The translations under genes and the position numbers were made by a program. A DNA stretch of 64,000 bases. Origin: Mikania micrantha. Its lineage: Eukaryota > Streptophyta > Magnoliopsida > Asterales > Asteraceae. Below the pieces are notes generated by a model, which was not told where the DNA came from, made no database searches, and saw only the letters and a program-made list of their open reading frames with translations. The first letter of the stretch is position 1, and each line of letters opens with the position of its first letter. The stretch is from assembly GCA_009363875.1 (NCBI GenBank), contig CM018687.1, forward strand, positions 19,344,963 through 19,408,962. Direction: 5' to 3'. Positions 33,579 to 45,241 of this stretch are shown in pieces.

Positions 33579-35806
33579 TGTAACATCTAGTACGAAATCA
33601 TCAGGAAACTGTACGGTAGTACAACAGTTACAAACCTTAGTTTAAATAGCAAAGTGTATTTAATAAATAAGCTAAGGACAAAGTACAAAACAAAGAAACT
33701 ATGGGGATATCACAGAACATGATGAACAATTTTAGTACAAATAACAATGTGCACAGAAAACAAAACACAACAATTGTTAAACGGATCCTTCGGTAACAAG
33801 GATCAGACGACTGAAAACTCAATGGGAAAATACAAATGAATGAGAAATATCATGATGAAACTTACAAGCGACTGTTAGAAAATCAATATTTAATAATACC
33901 CGATATCATTTCGAAAGTGCTAAGCAAACATCGTATTCATTTGGGTGACGATTCAAACGAACATAACTATTGGTTTAATATTTTAAATGATATCAGGCAA
34001 TAGAAAACCAAATCATAAAATGAAATGAACGATCGTGTTCGTACAATTAGCGCTCTATACGAAAACACGCGTAAGTTGCGATTTCTGACGAAATGATAAA
34101 AATCAACGATTTCGAACTTTAAAATAATGAAAATAAAATAATATTTATTAGGAATCACAACCTAAAAAGATTTAAATTAAACTATTTTTACAATATTATA
34201 CTTAATTAATGTAACGAACGTAATGTCGTAATTTAACAAAACCGATCAAGACCAAATATGCGGGTAAACACACGGGGTATAAAAACCCAATTCTCTCTTC
34301 TTCTTCCTCATATTCTAGCCGTTTTTCCCCTCTTTGAATTTTCTAAGTAAAGATCGAACATACCTTCGATACTAACAATGCTTCATCGATACTATTACTT
34401 GAAACCTAACCAACTAATCTAAGACCAATGTTCAGTAACATAAATCAAGTAATGGGATAAGATGAGGGTTAGAATTGACAAAGGAGTTTCCTTTCTTAGT
34501 TGTTTCTATCACCCATTGATACTCATCTTGGAGGGCCATAAACTACTAATATTAACCTTGACATCTACAACAACAACACGGTTAGGATAATTCAAGTAAT
34601 TTAACAACAAGTTCAAGAGAGATGGACCACAAATGAATGCATAGTATCGGTCGGAGCCCATTAGGGTTTCCATTGAAGGTTACCAATCCTAGGTTAGTCA
34701 ATATTATCCTTAACACATCCTAAACACTTATAATTGATAAACTAAATGTTTTACAAACCAAATGTGAGTTGAACAATAACAAATGAGTAACAAGGAAGTG
34801 GTCAAAAGGATTTATATGAGTTAAGAAAACTTAAGATTTTGTTAAATGTTAAAAAGGATTTTCTTTGTTGCAACTTAAACTTAGTTTTATGAATTTAACA
34901 TAACCTTCTGTTAAAGCATTTTAAACAATATCATAAAATGAGTTTCTTTAATAATATGAACCTAAGTGTTTTTATTAAAGCCTTACTAAAGTGAAGGAAC
35001 TCTTTCACAAATTAAGTATAACTCTATTTATGTTAACTATAAAAGTTTAAAACCTAATGTCTCATAATAACTTAGCACATGTTATTGAATACAAATTCAA
35101 TTTAAACAAAGTGAGTTAATGGTTAGGGTTACTAGAAATAGCATTATGAGAATCATATAATTACAAACCTAGTAACTCATTAGGAAGGTCTTAGGACATT
35201 TAGTTTAAACACAACCTTACACACAACATTCCAATACATGCTAATGCTAACAATGGTTGAACACAAACAAATCAAACACAGGTTGAGTACAATTCATCTA
35301 CAAATTATTTCATTGTGATGTGTATAACTTTTGTGAGATTCTTAAATCATGTTCGACTCAATAAATGTTTTCCTAAAACATTTTCAAAAAAAAAATAAAC
35401 AAATGAACTCACCAACCTAGTGTTGACCCGTTTTTGCATGATTTTTATCTGGTGACGAACATGTTTAGTCACCAAGATCAAGGAATTAGCTAGGCGGTCT
35501 AATAAAAGGACCTAGCACATTTTGTGCATTTTGTGTAGGATTCACATAGGATCATGAACATTTTTGCAGTTCAAGGCAGATTTATATCAGATGTCGTTTG
35601 TTAGAATTGCAGGGTTAAATTATGGAACACAAACTGATGTAATTTAACTCTGTAATTTTTATTGCATGTATTTTTAGTTTTCTCATTTCATATATCATGT
35701 GCTATGCAAACAATCTGATCATTTCGATTATCACATGATATCGCACCTCGAGACCTTTCCGCCCCGACGAGAAAGTTGATCCAGCCCGCCGGCTCGGGGT
35801 GTGACA
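33579..35806 (-). mobile_element. solo LTR, Ty3/gypsy-like, 2.2 kb
   Basis: On the minus strand it starts TGTCACACCCCGAGCC and ends CTAGATGTTACA (TG...CA). It is flanked by a perfect 5-bp duplicate ACATC (33574-33578 and 35807-35811). No internal coding region is seen, so it is a solo LTR left by unequal recombination. The motif GAACTCACCAACCTAGTG near 35405 recurs as GAACTCACCAGCTTTGTG in the other solo LTR (47020-49101), indicating one family. Confidence 0.82.
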
Positions 35807-35811
35807 ACATC

Positions 35812-36717
35812 TGGTGTCAAACACCCAAGATTTGCTAGAAAAAGAGAAGATTTCCATAAAGAAATACATGATGTGCTTGTAGTAGAACCCTTCTTCTACT
35901 TTATCTTAGTCAGGTATTTGGGGCAGTTCCTCCTCCAATGCCCAGTTTCATCACAAGGAAAGCATTTGACATCCTTTAGAGGTTTGGTCTTGGCAACCAT
36001 CTTGCCTTTTCCCTTGCCTTTCATGCTCTTCTTGCCCTTACCTTTGGATTTCTCAACTCGACACTCCCTAATTATCAGCACTGAACCAGCTTTGTTAGAG
36101 CTTGTTATGTTCATCTCAACAGTTTTTAGCATCATATGCAGCTTTGGGATGGTCTTGTTCCAAGCATTCATATTATAGTTCAAAGTGAACCGGTCATATG
36201 ACTGGCAATGAATTGAGGATTATATCCCTAGAATTCATTTGTCAATGGAGACTCAAGACGTGTTAGATGATCAATGAAACCCTTCATCTATAGTACATGA
36301 GTACTAACCGAAGAACCTTCTTGCATGTGGCTATCTAAGAGTGATCTTATCACTTCAAATCATTCATATCGACTGTGTTGCTGAAACATTTCCAGCAGAT
36401 GCTGAATCATCTCATATGCCTTCACATGTTCCAGACTCTTTTGGATTTCTGGAATGATGGAAGCAAGCATCTAAGCAAGAAACCTTGACAGAATCATCTA
36501 CATGTTTGTCATAGGCTTTATGGGCTGCACCCATAGTATTCACAGGTTCTTCTGAGATTGGTGTCTCAAGGACATACAACTTGTGGTCAGCCCTGATAAC
36601 AATTATCAGGTTACGATACCAATCCATGAAGTTGGAGTTGTTGAGCTTATCCTTCTCAATGATAGACTCAAGAGTAAACGAGGAATTAGTGTAGTTTGCG
36701 TCAGCAGACATATACAA
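35812..36717 (-). pseudogene. copia gag remnant, minus strand
   Basis: Starts MYMSADANYTNSSFTLE at 36717, with the gag motif LNNSNFMDWYRNLIIVI. The frame breaks near 36412. A later frame (35896-36183) has a Lys/Gly-rich segment (KGKGKKSMKGKGKGK) and a zinc knuckle CFPCDETGHWRRNC. The right part of the protease follows and is cut by the solo LTR. Confidence 0.85.
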
Positions 36718-37972
36718 ATTTCAACATTATCGAATTTAGTATTTTCATGATTGTCCTAATATATTATGACCCATACACAAAACATTTTATTATGAATGAG
36801 ATTCTGTTTTGTTCTAATCAATGAATGGTTGTAGCACTCTCCATTGTTATGACTAGGCAGGTAGATAACGATTACCAATTATGTCTCTCATACAACTCTC
36901 GGTTTTGGGGCTGGTTGACGGGTATATTCAACCATTTGTATGTTTAAGCCTAAATGTACCTACTTAACTCTTTAAGTGATATTCCTCCTTAATTCGTAAC
37001 TGAAAAACCAGCCTAAGTAACTTAGGAATCGCGATTATTCCTTTTACCAAAACCGTAAGCCTAGTGTAGCATATATCTCTGACACCAAGGGCTCGGTTAA
37101 ATTGGTTAAAGTGTTACTTATCAAGGATGGTGCAGAAATATCCATTTTAATAAATTGGCATTTCATTTGTGTTTATTTACCATTCAGGTTAAAACAATAT
37201 TGGACGACTTGTAGCATAAAGCAAGTCGTGCAATTCCTTTTAGTAAAATCCAATTTTACATATGGTTTGCGTTTGCTTGAAACTCCTTTCAAACACTCGA
37301 CTCAATTAATTTTTATATACTCTATTTTAATTTAAGTCGGTAGTTTCCGCGAACCAATTTTAAACCAACAAGTTTAAAATATTATTATAAAATAAACTCT
37401 TATATTTTACAATTTGTTTTATCATTTAAATAAAACAACTTTTTATTTAAATGTCTTTTTAGTAATTATAAAACTCATTTTATATTTACTATTATTTTTT
37501 GAATTGTGACAAATATTTTCTTTTTGTTAGTTTATATTTCCTAAATATTCACAAACACAAACAATAAAATATATAACTATGAATCGAGGCATCAAACGTA
37601 AACCGAATTAAGTCTAGGGCTACAAATCAACGTCTTGATTGTAATCTCCCACTTGATACAAGATCTCCATCTTCATGTTCCTTGAATGATTCCATTTTGG
37701 TCTTCAATTCCTTTTGTTTGGTTACATAAATAAATTCTATCTATTTTACAAAAATAGAAATATAATCTATTACATCGGGTCCAAATACCGAAAAAAAATA
37801 AATTCAACAAAAATTGAAAAATAAAAAATTACAACCATTGAAATGGGTCAAATCCTAGGGCTTAAATCATCATAGTTACAGTCAAACAATCAAAGGCTAC
37901 ATCTTTTGTCAAATAAAACGTTTTTGACAAATAAAACACAAGATCGATTATAAAACGTTTATTCGCGTGTAA
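36718..37972 (-). other. copia leader region, minus strand
   Basis: About 1.25 kb between the gag start and the primer site. AT-rich, with no credible ORF; it corresponds to an untranslated leader. Confidence 0.55.
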
Positions 37973-37989
37973 AAGCGGCTCTGATACCA
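37973..37989 (-). other. primer binding site (invaded copia)
   Basis: Minus strand TGGTATCAGAGCCGCTT, complementary to initiator tRNA-Met, beside the LTR end at 37991. Confidence 0.88.
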
Positions 37990-37990
37990 C

Positions 37991-38350
37991 TGTTGGGAAT
38001 TATAGTAACCATTTTGAATTTTAATTAATTATATTAATTATGAAAATCAGATTTTAATAGCGGAAGCGTTTAGGTTACAAACCTTTTGTTTCATAAACCA
38101 AATTTCCAAAACCAGGAATCCAGTTACATGCGAATAAACATAAAACAACCATAGGGTGTTTAGAATTGACCTCAATGAAGAACTTCCAAAAACACACCTT
38201 GAATCCGATAGTAGTCTTGCTGGATGGCCGAATCACGAACTACGATCTATGTCGTCAATCACCGCAACAACCGCGTGCTCTAAAACCACTTATGGTGGTT
38301 CGACAATGGTGGTGATGGGTGGTGGTGTTTGGCCGAAACCCTAGAGGAGA
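37991..38350 (-). repeat. copia LTR, part left of MULE
   Basis: Starts TGTTGGGAATTATAG on the plus strand and runs to the 9-bp target TAGAGGAGA. It continues beyond the MULE and hAT insertions at 46131-46591, which ends CATATCCAACA. Confidence 0.78.
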
Positions 38351-38856
38351 GAATTTTTTTAAAAAATGGGGTCCATTTTAAAATATTTGTTACAAATGGG
38401 GTTGAAATTTTTTTTTTTCACAAATGGGGTTATCGCCATTTGTAGTGGCGAAAATGAGGAAAGAGAAAATGGGGTTGTAGGGGTGTAAGAAGCCGGTACA
38501 CTTGTCAGAATTAAAAATTCTTGAATACCACATTTTCTCCACTCCTAGTGGCGAAATCAAGTGTAGTACCGTACCTGTGTACTATCTTGCCACTTCTAGT
38601 GGCGAAAATAGATAGTTTCTCCATTCCTAGTGGCGAAAACATAAAAAGCTGATGCCCTCCATTCCTAATGGCGAAATAATAGAAAAAGCCTGCAAGATAT
38701 TTAGTTTCGCCACTTCAAATGGCAATTTAAATGCTCATGGCAAGTCCATTAATTTGGACCCCCCCCCAACCACCTTAATAAATTTTTTGTTTTTTAAATA
38801 ACCAACTATTAAATATCATCATAAAAAAAACGTATTCTTCCACAACATAAATAGAA
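38351..38856. repeat. left terminal inverted repeat of MULE
   Basis: About 506 bp matching the reverse complement of 44696-45224. It has six copies of a small palindrome with arms CGCCA/CCA(C/T)T and AGTGGCG/AATGGCG, at 38434-38450, 38539-38553, 38589-38604, 38621-38635, 38659-38673 and 38708-38724. These are likely transposase-binding sites (inference). Its inner end, CATAAATAGAA, sits about 65 bp before the PMD start codon and may be that gene's TATA region. Confidence 0.9.
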
Positions 38857-38918
38857 TCCCTTGCATCACTATCTATTTACTAACAACATACTTCACAAAA
38901 ATATTTTTCAACTTAGAA

Positions 38919-40814
38919 ATGGCAACAAATTACAACTCAGGTCCATTGATAAATGACTTGTTGTTTCTTGCTGGTTCACACAGATCAGATTATGTTTTCC
39001 AACGACCTGACGAACTGAGGGATGGCGGTTTACTCAGAATACGAAGGGGTGATGAAAAATTGCGGGGTTACCTTCGTCAAAATCCTATAACTGAAAACGT
39101 ATTACAATATATATGTTTGGCAGGTTTTTCTGGTGTCATCGAGTGTGAATACCGAAGCCTTGATAGTGCACTTATTTCTGCACTTGTTGAAAGGTGGCGT
39201 CCGGAGACACATACCTTTCACATGCCATTCGGAGAGGTAACCGTGACCTTGCAAGACGTGACTGTTTTGTTGGGTTTACGTATTGATGGTAATGTAGTCA
39301 GTGGTACTGAATATCACTGGGATACTGAGCAAATAATTGCCAATTTTTATAGTTTAACAGGCATAATGTTAAATGAAAGTGTTGTAAATGGTCAAAGAAT
39401 AAATATGCCTTTTGTTTTAAATACAATAAAAGAAATGGGATTTCCTGAAAATCCAACAGACCTGCAATGTATTCAACGTGCAAGGACAATAATTTTACTT
39501 TTAATCGGTGGGACTTTATTTCCCGGGTCTTCTAGCAACTGGGTTAACGCAAAATATTTAAATCATATACATGATTTAAGTGATTGCGGTGAACTTAGTT
39601 TGGGAAGTGCTGTCTTATCCGTATTGTATAGAAATCTTTGTAGGTATACTAATATTAACACCAATGAGATTGGTGGTGCAACAATATTGTTGCAACTATG
39701 GGCATGGGAAAGAATCCCAAGCATTGCTCCAAGATGTTTCCAACAAATAGATTGGACTAAATCATATGGCGCGAGGTATGTTTATGATACCCATATTTTT
39801 AAATTTTATATTCTATTATTTGATAATTATTAACTTGTATTTTATTATTTAGATGGGTAGGTCCTTTAACATTTCGGGACACCGCATCTCATGTGGTGAG
39901 CACATTCGGATCGGAGCTCAATTCTTTGTCGGAGTTCCAATTTGTTTGGAGACCTTATGATGATATTCTTCATCAACTTCCCGACATGTGTAGAAATGGT
40001 CAAGACTGCTGGAGGAGTCAGACATTTCTCATATGCTGGCAGATTGTTGAACCCCACCAACCTGGTAGGGTTTTGAGACAATTTGGAATGTTTCAACCCA
40101 TTCCAATTAATACACTTTTGAATGTGGATGATCATAAAAAACTCCACAATATCAAACGTGTTAGTTTGAAGAATTGCAACTGGGTAGACAAGCATGGAAC
40201 TTACATTTTATCATGGGTTAATCGTCACAGCCATGTTGTTAATGAAATTAACTCCAACTCCCCGGTTGCTAGTCAGGATTACATGATGTGGTATAGGCCT
40301 CGTACTGTATTGTACACAAGCAACCCAACTCATATAGGCCAAAATCCACGTGTGTTTCCAAATGACGGGGGAAGGGTTCAAATGTTGGTACGTGAACTAT
40401 TCGAATTAATTTATTAGAATATATTTTATTTTTCAATAAAATAAAATTAACATTAATTATACTGCAGATGGACGGCATGAGTCAGGTTTACCAAAGATCA
40501 AATGAAGATCCGGTCAGAGATTTGGCAGGTCGTTACATGGAATATGCTAAGGCAACACATCATATGAGTTATCTGCTCCAGATTTTAATCAAGGGTCATA
40601 TCAAAGACCCACAAGAAATCTAAATTCACAGCAAATAAACATTGATTTAAATCTTGAATTTGAAGACCAGGATGAAGATGAGGAGTTGGTAGAAGAATCT
40701 GAAGATGATGAAATGGGAACTCAACATTTGGGGGCCTCTTCTTCTATGCCCATTGCTCGCCGAAAACAACCTCGAAAAAATGCAGGAACAGGTAAAGGTT
40801 GTGGCACTCATTAA
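38919..40814 (+). CDS. plant mobile domain (PMD) protein, MAIN-like, in MULE
   Basis: Start ATG 38919. Exons 38919-39775, 39853-40387 and from 40468 join in frame through short GT-AG introns. The protein has PMD hallmarks: LRGYLRQNPITENVLQYICL, RWRPETHTFHMPFGE, VTLQDVTVLLGLRIDG, GATILLQLWAWERIP and FVWRPYDDI. The family includes MAIN and MAIL1 and the long-form phosphatase-7-like proteins, which act in the nucleus on genome stability and transposon silencing. About 500 residues are readable; as read, the third exon stops at 40621. A different frame across 40570-40814 gives an acidic stretch (EDQDEDEELVEESEDDE) then a basic end (ARRKQPRKNAGTGKG), so a one-base shift or unseen intron near 40560 is likely. 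Confidence 0.8.
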
Positions 40815-40969
40815 AATGTAATAATATTTGTAAACTTAATATTTTATATCAATTATGTTATTGTTTGTTGTTCTTCAAATATTATATAATTTTATGTATC
40901 AATTATGCATGTAGTCTACAATTTTAACTTAAAAATTAATAATTTTTCAAAACAATTCACAAAAATTTG

Positions 40970-40978
40970 CCTATAAAT
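40970..40978 (+). promoter_or_regulatory. TATA box of C48 protease gene
   Basis: CTATAAATA lies about 95 bp before the start codon at 41073, with a pyrimidine-rich CTCTCTACTC leader between. It suggests the middle gene of the MULE has its own promoter. Confidence 0.55.
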
Positions 40979-41072
40979 ACAAGGCAACCTACAACACATT
41001 TCTCACATCATTTCATCTCAAATTCTCTCTACTCGTCAAATTCTCTCTACTCTTCATCACTTGTCATAAAAT

Positions 41073-42194
41073 ATGGATAACCAACGTAACAAAGAAATTG
41101 TTAACGATGAATATAGTTCACAACCGGTTAAGAAGACATCAAGTTGGGTTTTTCAAAAATGGAGGCGTGCAAGTAAGAATGTTGGTTCATCAACATCAGC
41201 TGAAGAACAACCACCAGAACAAATGGCGTACGCCCGTGCTGATCAACCTGAGTCATACATTCCAAATCGACGTAGCGTACACCAACAACGTGTGGGGAAA
41301 TGGGCCATTTTAGACGACGAGTCTAAAAACTGGTCTAATGATGCTGAAGAGTTTTTTGTTAATGGAGATGCTCCATTCTGCTACTCTGGTGTATTTAATA
41401 CGCCTCTACAACTAGATCGTCGTTTTTGGGGAACTCTTTTGGGTTATGCGAGTAATGGATACCTTACACCCGAGGTTACAAATAAAACATTTCAACATGA
41501 TTTTCAAAATTTTAATTACATGTAAAATATGTAAATATCACGTTATCTATTTAATATATTTTACATTTTTCAGCATATTGAAGGTTGGGTTGGAAGAATG
41601 ATGCAGTGGAGACATAGACAACAACAAACTGCGGGAGGTAGTCAGATGCGTTGGTCAATTTTACCGCCTCGGTTTTTTGACTATTTGGTAGACTCAAATA
41701 CCAAAAATACCGTTAACTTTGCTAACGGGAAGTTAAGCCCTTACCCCTCATTTTTTGATGTTGACTACATTTATTTCCCGTTTTGTGTTGAAAATCATGA
41801 ATGGTTACTTGTTCAAATTGATCTACGAACAATAGAGTTGACGATGTATTGTAGTGAAATTTTTACAAACGAAAAATACAGACGGGCGGTCCACCCAAAA
41901 TTAATGAAGATCTCTGTATATTTTGGTGCTTTATTGGTGAACATAAAATATTTTAAAAAAACTAGAGCTCCTGAGAAACTCTTGAGTTTTGAAGTTAATG
42001 AAGACCATGTTCAGTCACACAACGAGCTGATTGGTAATCAAGGGGTGCACGTCTGTATGTTAATGGAGCATTTAGTGACTGGTAAACCATTAAATGTAAC
42101 TGGAAATTTCAAGAACTGGTGTGTGGCCTACAGACGTTACATGGCTGACCAAATTTACTTTTGGCGATGTTTGCCACGACCGGGTGATGTTTAG
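41073..42194 (+). CDS. C48/Ulp1-like protease in MULE
   Basis: Start ATG 41073 (MDNQRNKEIVNDEYSS). The best exon model is 41073-41474 and 41574-42194, in phase, about 340 aa. The C-terminal part has the C48 (Ulp1/SENP, SUMO protease) layout: VDYIYFPFCVENHEWLLVQIDL with the catalytic His, then YCSEIFTNEKYR, HPKLMKI and GNQGVHVCMLMEHLV. In active members the last motif is normally D-C-G with the nucleophile Cys; here that position reads N-Q-G, so the enzyme may be inactive. The stop is at 42192-42194, facing the transposase gene. The small intron boundary is a model. Confidence 0.75.
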
Positions 42195-42377
42195 TTTGTC
42201 ATATTGTATTGTAACCATTTTCTTTTAATGTAATTTCTTTTGTTTGCAAGATAATAGTTATTGTTTCCAACAACACTAAATTTGGTAACATCAACATTAA
42301 ATTTAAAGTAACAGACTAATAATTATTTAAATAAACATTTTAAAAATTAAATTTAAAAACAAGCAACAACAAAATTA

Positions 42378-44526
42378 TTAGGGGTGGGATGACTGACAAG
42401 CATTCCTTCTATGACCGACTTGTTTGCATATTCCACATCTAAAAACTCTGGGTTGATCAGGATGATGAACATCCATCTCGTTATGAATTCTTCTTGATCT
42501 TCGTCTGCCACGAGATGTGGTAATTTTAGATGCATATGCTTTAATTCTCCAACCTGGGTCATTCCAATAATCTTGATGACTTAAGGGAAAAAACTGACCA
42601 TCATACTGTGCCTTGTATGCACCAGTCGTGTACAACTCATGAACAATGGTCTCGGGTGGATCCCCTCTATTATGACAAACTGCTATTGCATGTGAGCAAG
42701 GAAACCGCTGCATTTGCCACTTACCACACGTGCATTTTTTTATCAAGATAATCTACCGTATCGTTTCTCCCGGTTGAGTTTGTTTGTATATTTGATACGA
42801 CCTTATACCTCCCTCGTCTGAAATCAAACTCCATTAGTCTATGCTCTCATCACGTTTTTCAAACCAACGCCATGTACGAGGGGGTAATCTTGTTTGGCAA
42901 TTCCATGCTATTTCTGTGTTTTTTAAAAAATGTTGCACAGATTTTCCAAAGGTGAAATTAATAATGGCCTTGATGGGCATAAGCCTAATCCCCCCCAAAG
43001 CGTTGTTAAAACTCTCCGAAATGTTCGTTGTCATATTCCCCCAATGACGATGGTTCTTATCTTTCATCAACGTCCACTTGGACTCTTTAATGCCTTTAAG
43101 ATACTCCCAGGCTTCTGCATTTATACTAGTCATTAAACTTACCGAATGATTGTACTTCCTAAGTTGGGTTGTGCTTCCGATAGCCCAAGTAAGAAGTTTG
43201 AGTTTAGACACCTTAAACTTTTGCATTAAGTTACTTCTAACATGTCTAAGACAAAATCGATGTACAGCGTTTTCTCTCCATACTTGAAGGTTTTTAAGAG
43301 CATTAATTATACCTTTATGACGATCAGATATAACACACAACTTCTTCCCCCTGTAGGCAGCAATGTGGACCCAAAGTTGGTTGAAGAACCACGTCCAACT
43401 TTCCACCGTTTCTTCATCAACAACCGCGTAAGCAATAGGCACAATGTATTTGTTAGCATTTTTTGTTACTACAATTAACATCTTGCCACGGTAAGATCCT
43501 TTTAGGTGAGTACCATCAACCGATAGAATTGGCTGGCAATTTAGAAATGCTTTTATTGCAGGTCCAAAAGCCCAAAAAACATATTTAAAAGTATAACACT
43601 CAGAAGATCCCGTTGGAGCATGGAACCACTCAACTATGGTTATTCTCCGAGTAACATTTTGCCCGCCATTTGGCACTTTTGCTTTCAACGACATAAAGCT
43701 CCTTGCCGCAATTAATATTCCACGACCGCACCCCTAACAAAACATCATTCTTATTACGAAAAAACATTCCACGGCCCACCCTTGCTGGATAATTTTCATC
43801 CCAGATCTCCATATCATCATCATCGTCGGAATCATTAGTCGCATACGCTTTTAGTTCCTCAGGACCATTTGAATAATTTAAGTCAATATTTGCGGGTTGA
43901 CTTATATTTGTTGAGTTAAACCGAGGTTCAATTTCAAGTTCATCAGCATCAAGGTCGGTAGTTTCAACAGATGAAGGAACCGCTTCAGATTCGTCACTAG
44001 TTGGTGGTTCAGCTTCTGAATCAGAATCATAACCATCAACATTACTATTAAAATGCTGATAGCTTGTATTCATAGAAGGACCAGCTTCAAATACGTGTGA
44101 GTCTGTAAATTCTTGAAAAGGAACCATGGTTCCTAACGGAGACTCGTTTACAGAAGAAAAACCTCGTAATAGATCCATACAACTTGATTGACCGACAGAT
44201 ATTCTTGGCCCGATAATAACGTGAACATTACCGTTAAAATTAACAACATTGGCAGCAAGATAATACAACACTTCGAGACTAGAGTCATTAAATATTTTGG
44301 AGGTTTGGTAAGTGCCTTGAAAAGTGTAATATAACGTTAAAGTTAGCCGATACAAGTCTTTGTCAACTTGAAGATGAAGACATATCAGATTGAGAAATTC
44401 TTCGTATGACATTTTCTGTTGGATGATAAGTGTAGTATTTCTAGTGTTACTATCACACGAAATTCTTCCATTTTCGTAGGATACAGCACCACCCCAGTAA
44501 AGTTGAATAAAAATAGGAGAAAACAT
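42378..44526 (-). pseudogene. MURA-type MULE transposase, damaged
   Basis: Start ATG at 44526 (MFSPIFIQLYWGG). The N-terminal part is acidic (SDDDDDMEIWDENYP), followed by a MuDR DNA-binding segment (ARVGRGMFFRNKNDVLLGVR, KWRAKCY). A frame change at 43630-43694 leads to the MULE catalytic domain: LSVDGTHLKGSYRGKML, AYAVVDEETVESWTWFF, CVISDRHKGIINAL and HRFCLRHVRSNL (D-D-E type). Stops lie at 42834 and about 42760. Then come a SWIM zinc site (CTCGKWQMQRFPCSHAIAVC) and a C-terminal knuckle CGICKQVGHRRNAC. The segment between the DNA-binding and catalytic domains looks shorter than usual, suggesting an internal deletion. This copy probably makes no full transposase. Confidence 0.88.
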
Positions 44527-44695
44527 TTTAAATGAAAAATCAAATGTTGAAAGATAAAAATTTCAAACGGGAATGAGAAATGTATGGATGGGTATAGCTT
44601 GTTTTTAAACGTTTTTAGAATGAGAGGTGGTAGGTGGTTTAAATATGTTAAATGGTGGGGTTAAATGTTGTCGTGTTAACTGAATGAGTGGTAGG

Positions 44696-45224
44696 TTCTA
44701 TTTATATTGTGGAAGAATACGTTTTTTTTATGTTGATATTTAATATGGTTGGTTATTTAAAAAAAAAATTATTAAGGTGGTTGGGGGGGCCGGTCAAAAT
44801 TAATGGATTTGACTGGTGCATTTATATTGCCATTTGAAGTGGTGAAAGAAGTCATGTTGCAGGCTTTTTCTATTGGAGTTTTCTATTATTTCGCCTCTAG
44901 TAGTGGCGAAAGGTACTTGGGGCATCAGCTTTTTATGTTTTCGCCACTAGAAGTGGAGAAACTATCTATTTTCGCCACTAGAAGTGACAAGATAGTACAC
45001 ATGTACGGTACTACACCTGATTTCGCCACTAGGAGTGGAGAAAATGAGGTATTCAAGAATTTTTAATTCTGACAAGTGTACCGGCTTCTTACACCCATAC
45101 AACCCCATTTTCTCTTTCCTCATTTTCGCCACTACAAATGGAGATAACCCCATTTGTGAAAAAAAAAATTCAACCCCATTTGTAACCAATATTTTAAAAT
45201 GGACCCCATTTTTAAAAAAAATTC
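44696..45224. repeat. right terminal inverted repeat of MULE
   Basis: 529 bp, the inverted partner of 38351-38856. It repeats the CGCCACTAGAAGTGG-type palindromes, for example near 44892, 44942, 44972, 45020 and 45126. The inner end (minus strand TATAAATAGAACC) lies about 170 bp before the transposase start codon and may act as its promoter. Confidence 0.9.
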
Positions 45225-45241
45225 TAGAGGAGAGGGAGGGG

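Larger units (their letters stand above)
38351..45224. mobile_element. complete Mutator-like element with PMD, C48 protease and transposase genes
   Basis: 6.9 kb flanked by a perfect 9-bp duplicate TAGAGGAGA (38342-38350 and 45225-45233), the hallmark length of Mutator. Terminal inverted repeats of about 0.5 kb start GAATTTTTTT on both sides. Inside are three genes: PMD on plus (38919-40814), C48/Ulp1-like protease on plus (41073-42194) and MURA-type transposase on minus (44526-42378), converging in the centre-right. MULEs carrying Ulp1-like genes (Kaonashi type) are known, and PMD genes are known in plant transposons. All three within defined ends is what this window shows. The transposase is damaged. 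Confidence 0.92.

Noticed and set aside
42841..43478. Plus-strand ORFs opposite the MULE catalytic domain
   Set aside because: They are antisense shadows of a clearly recognisable transposase domain.
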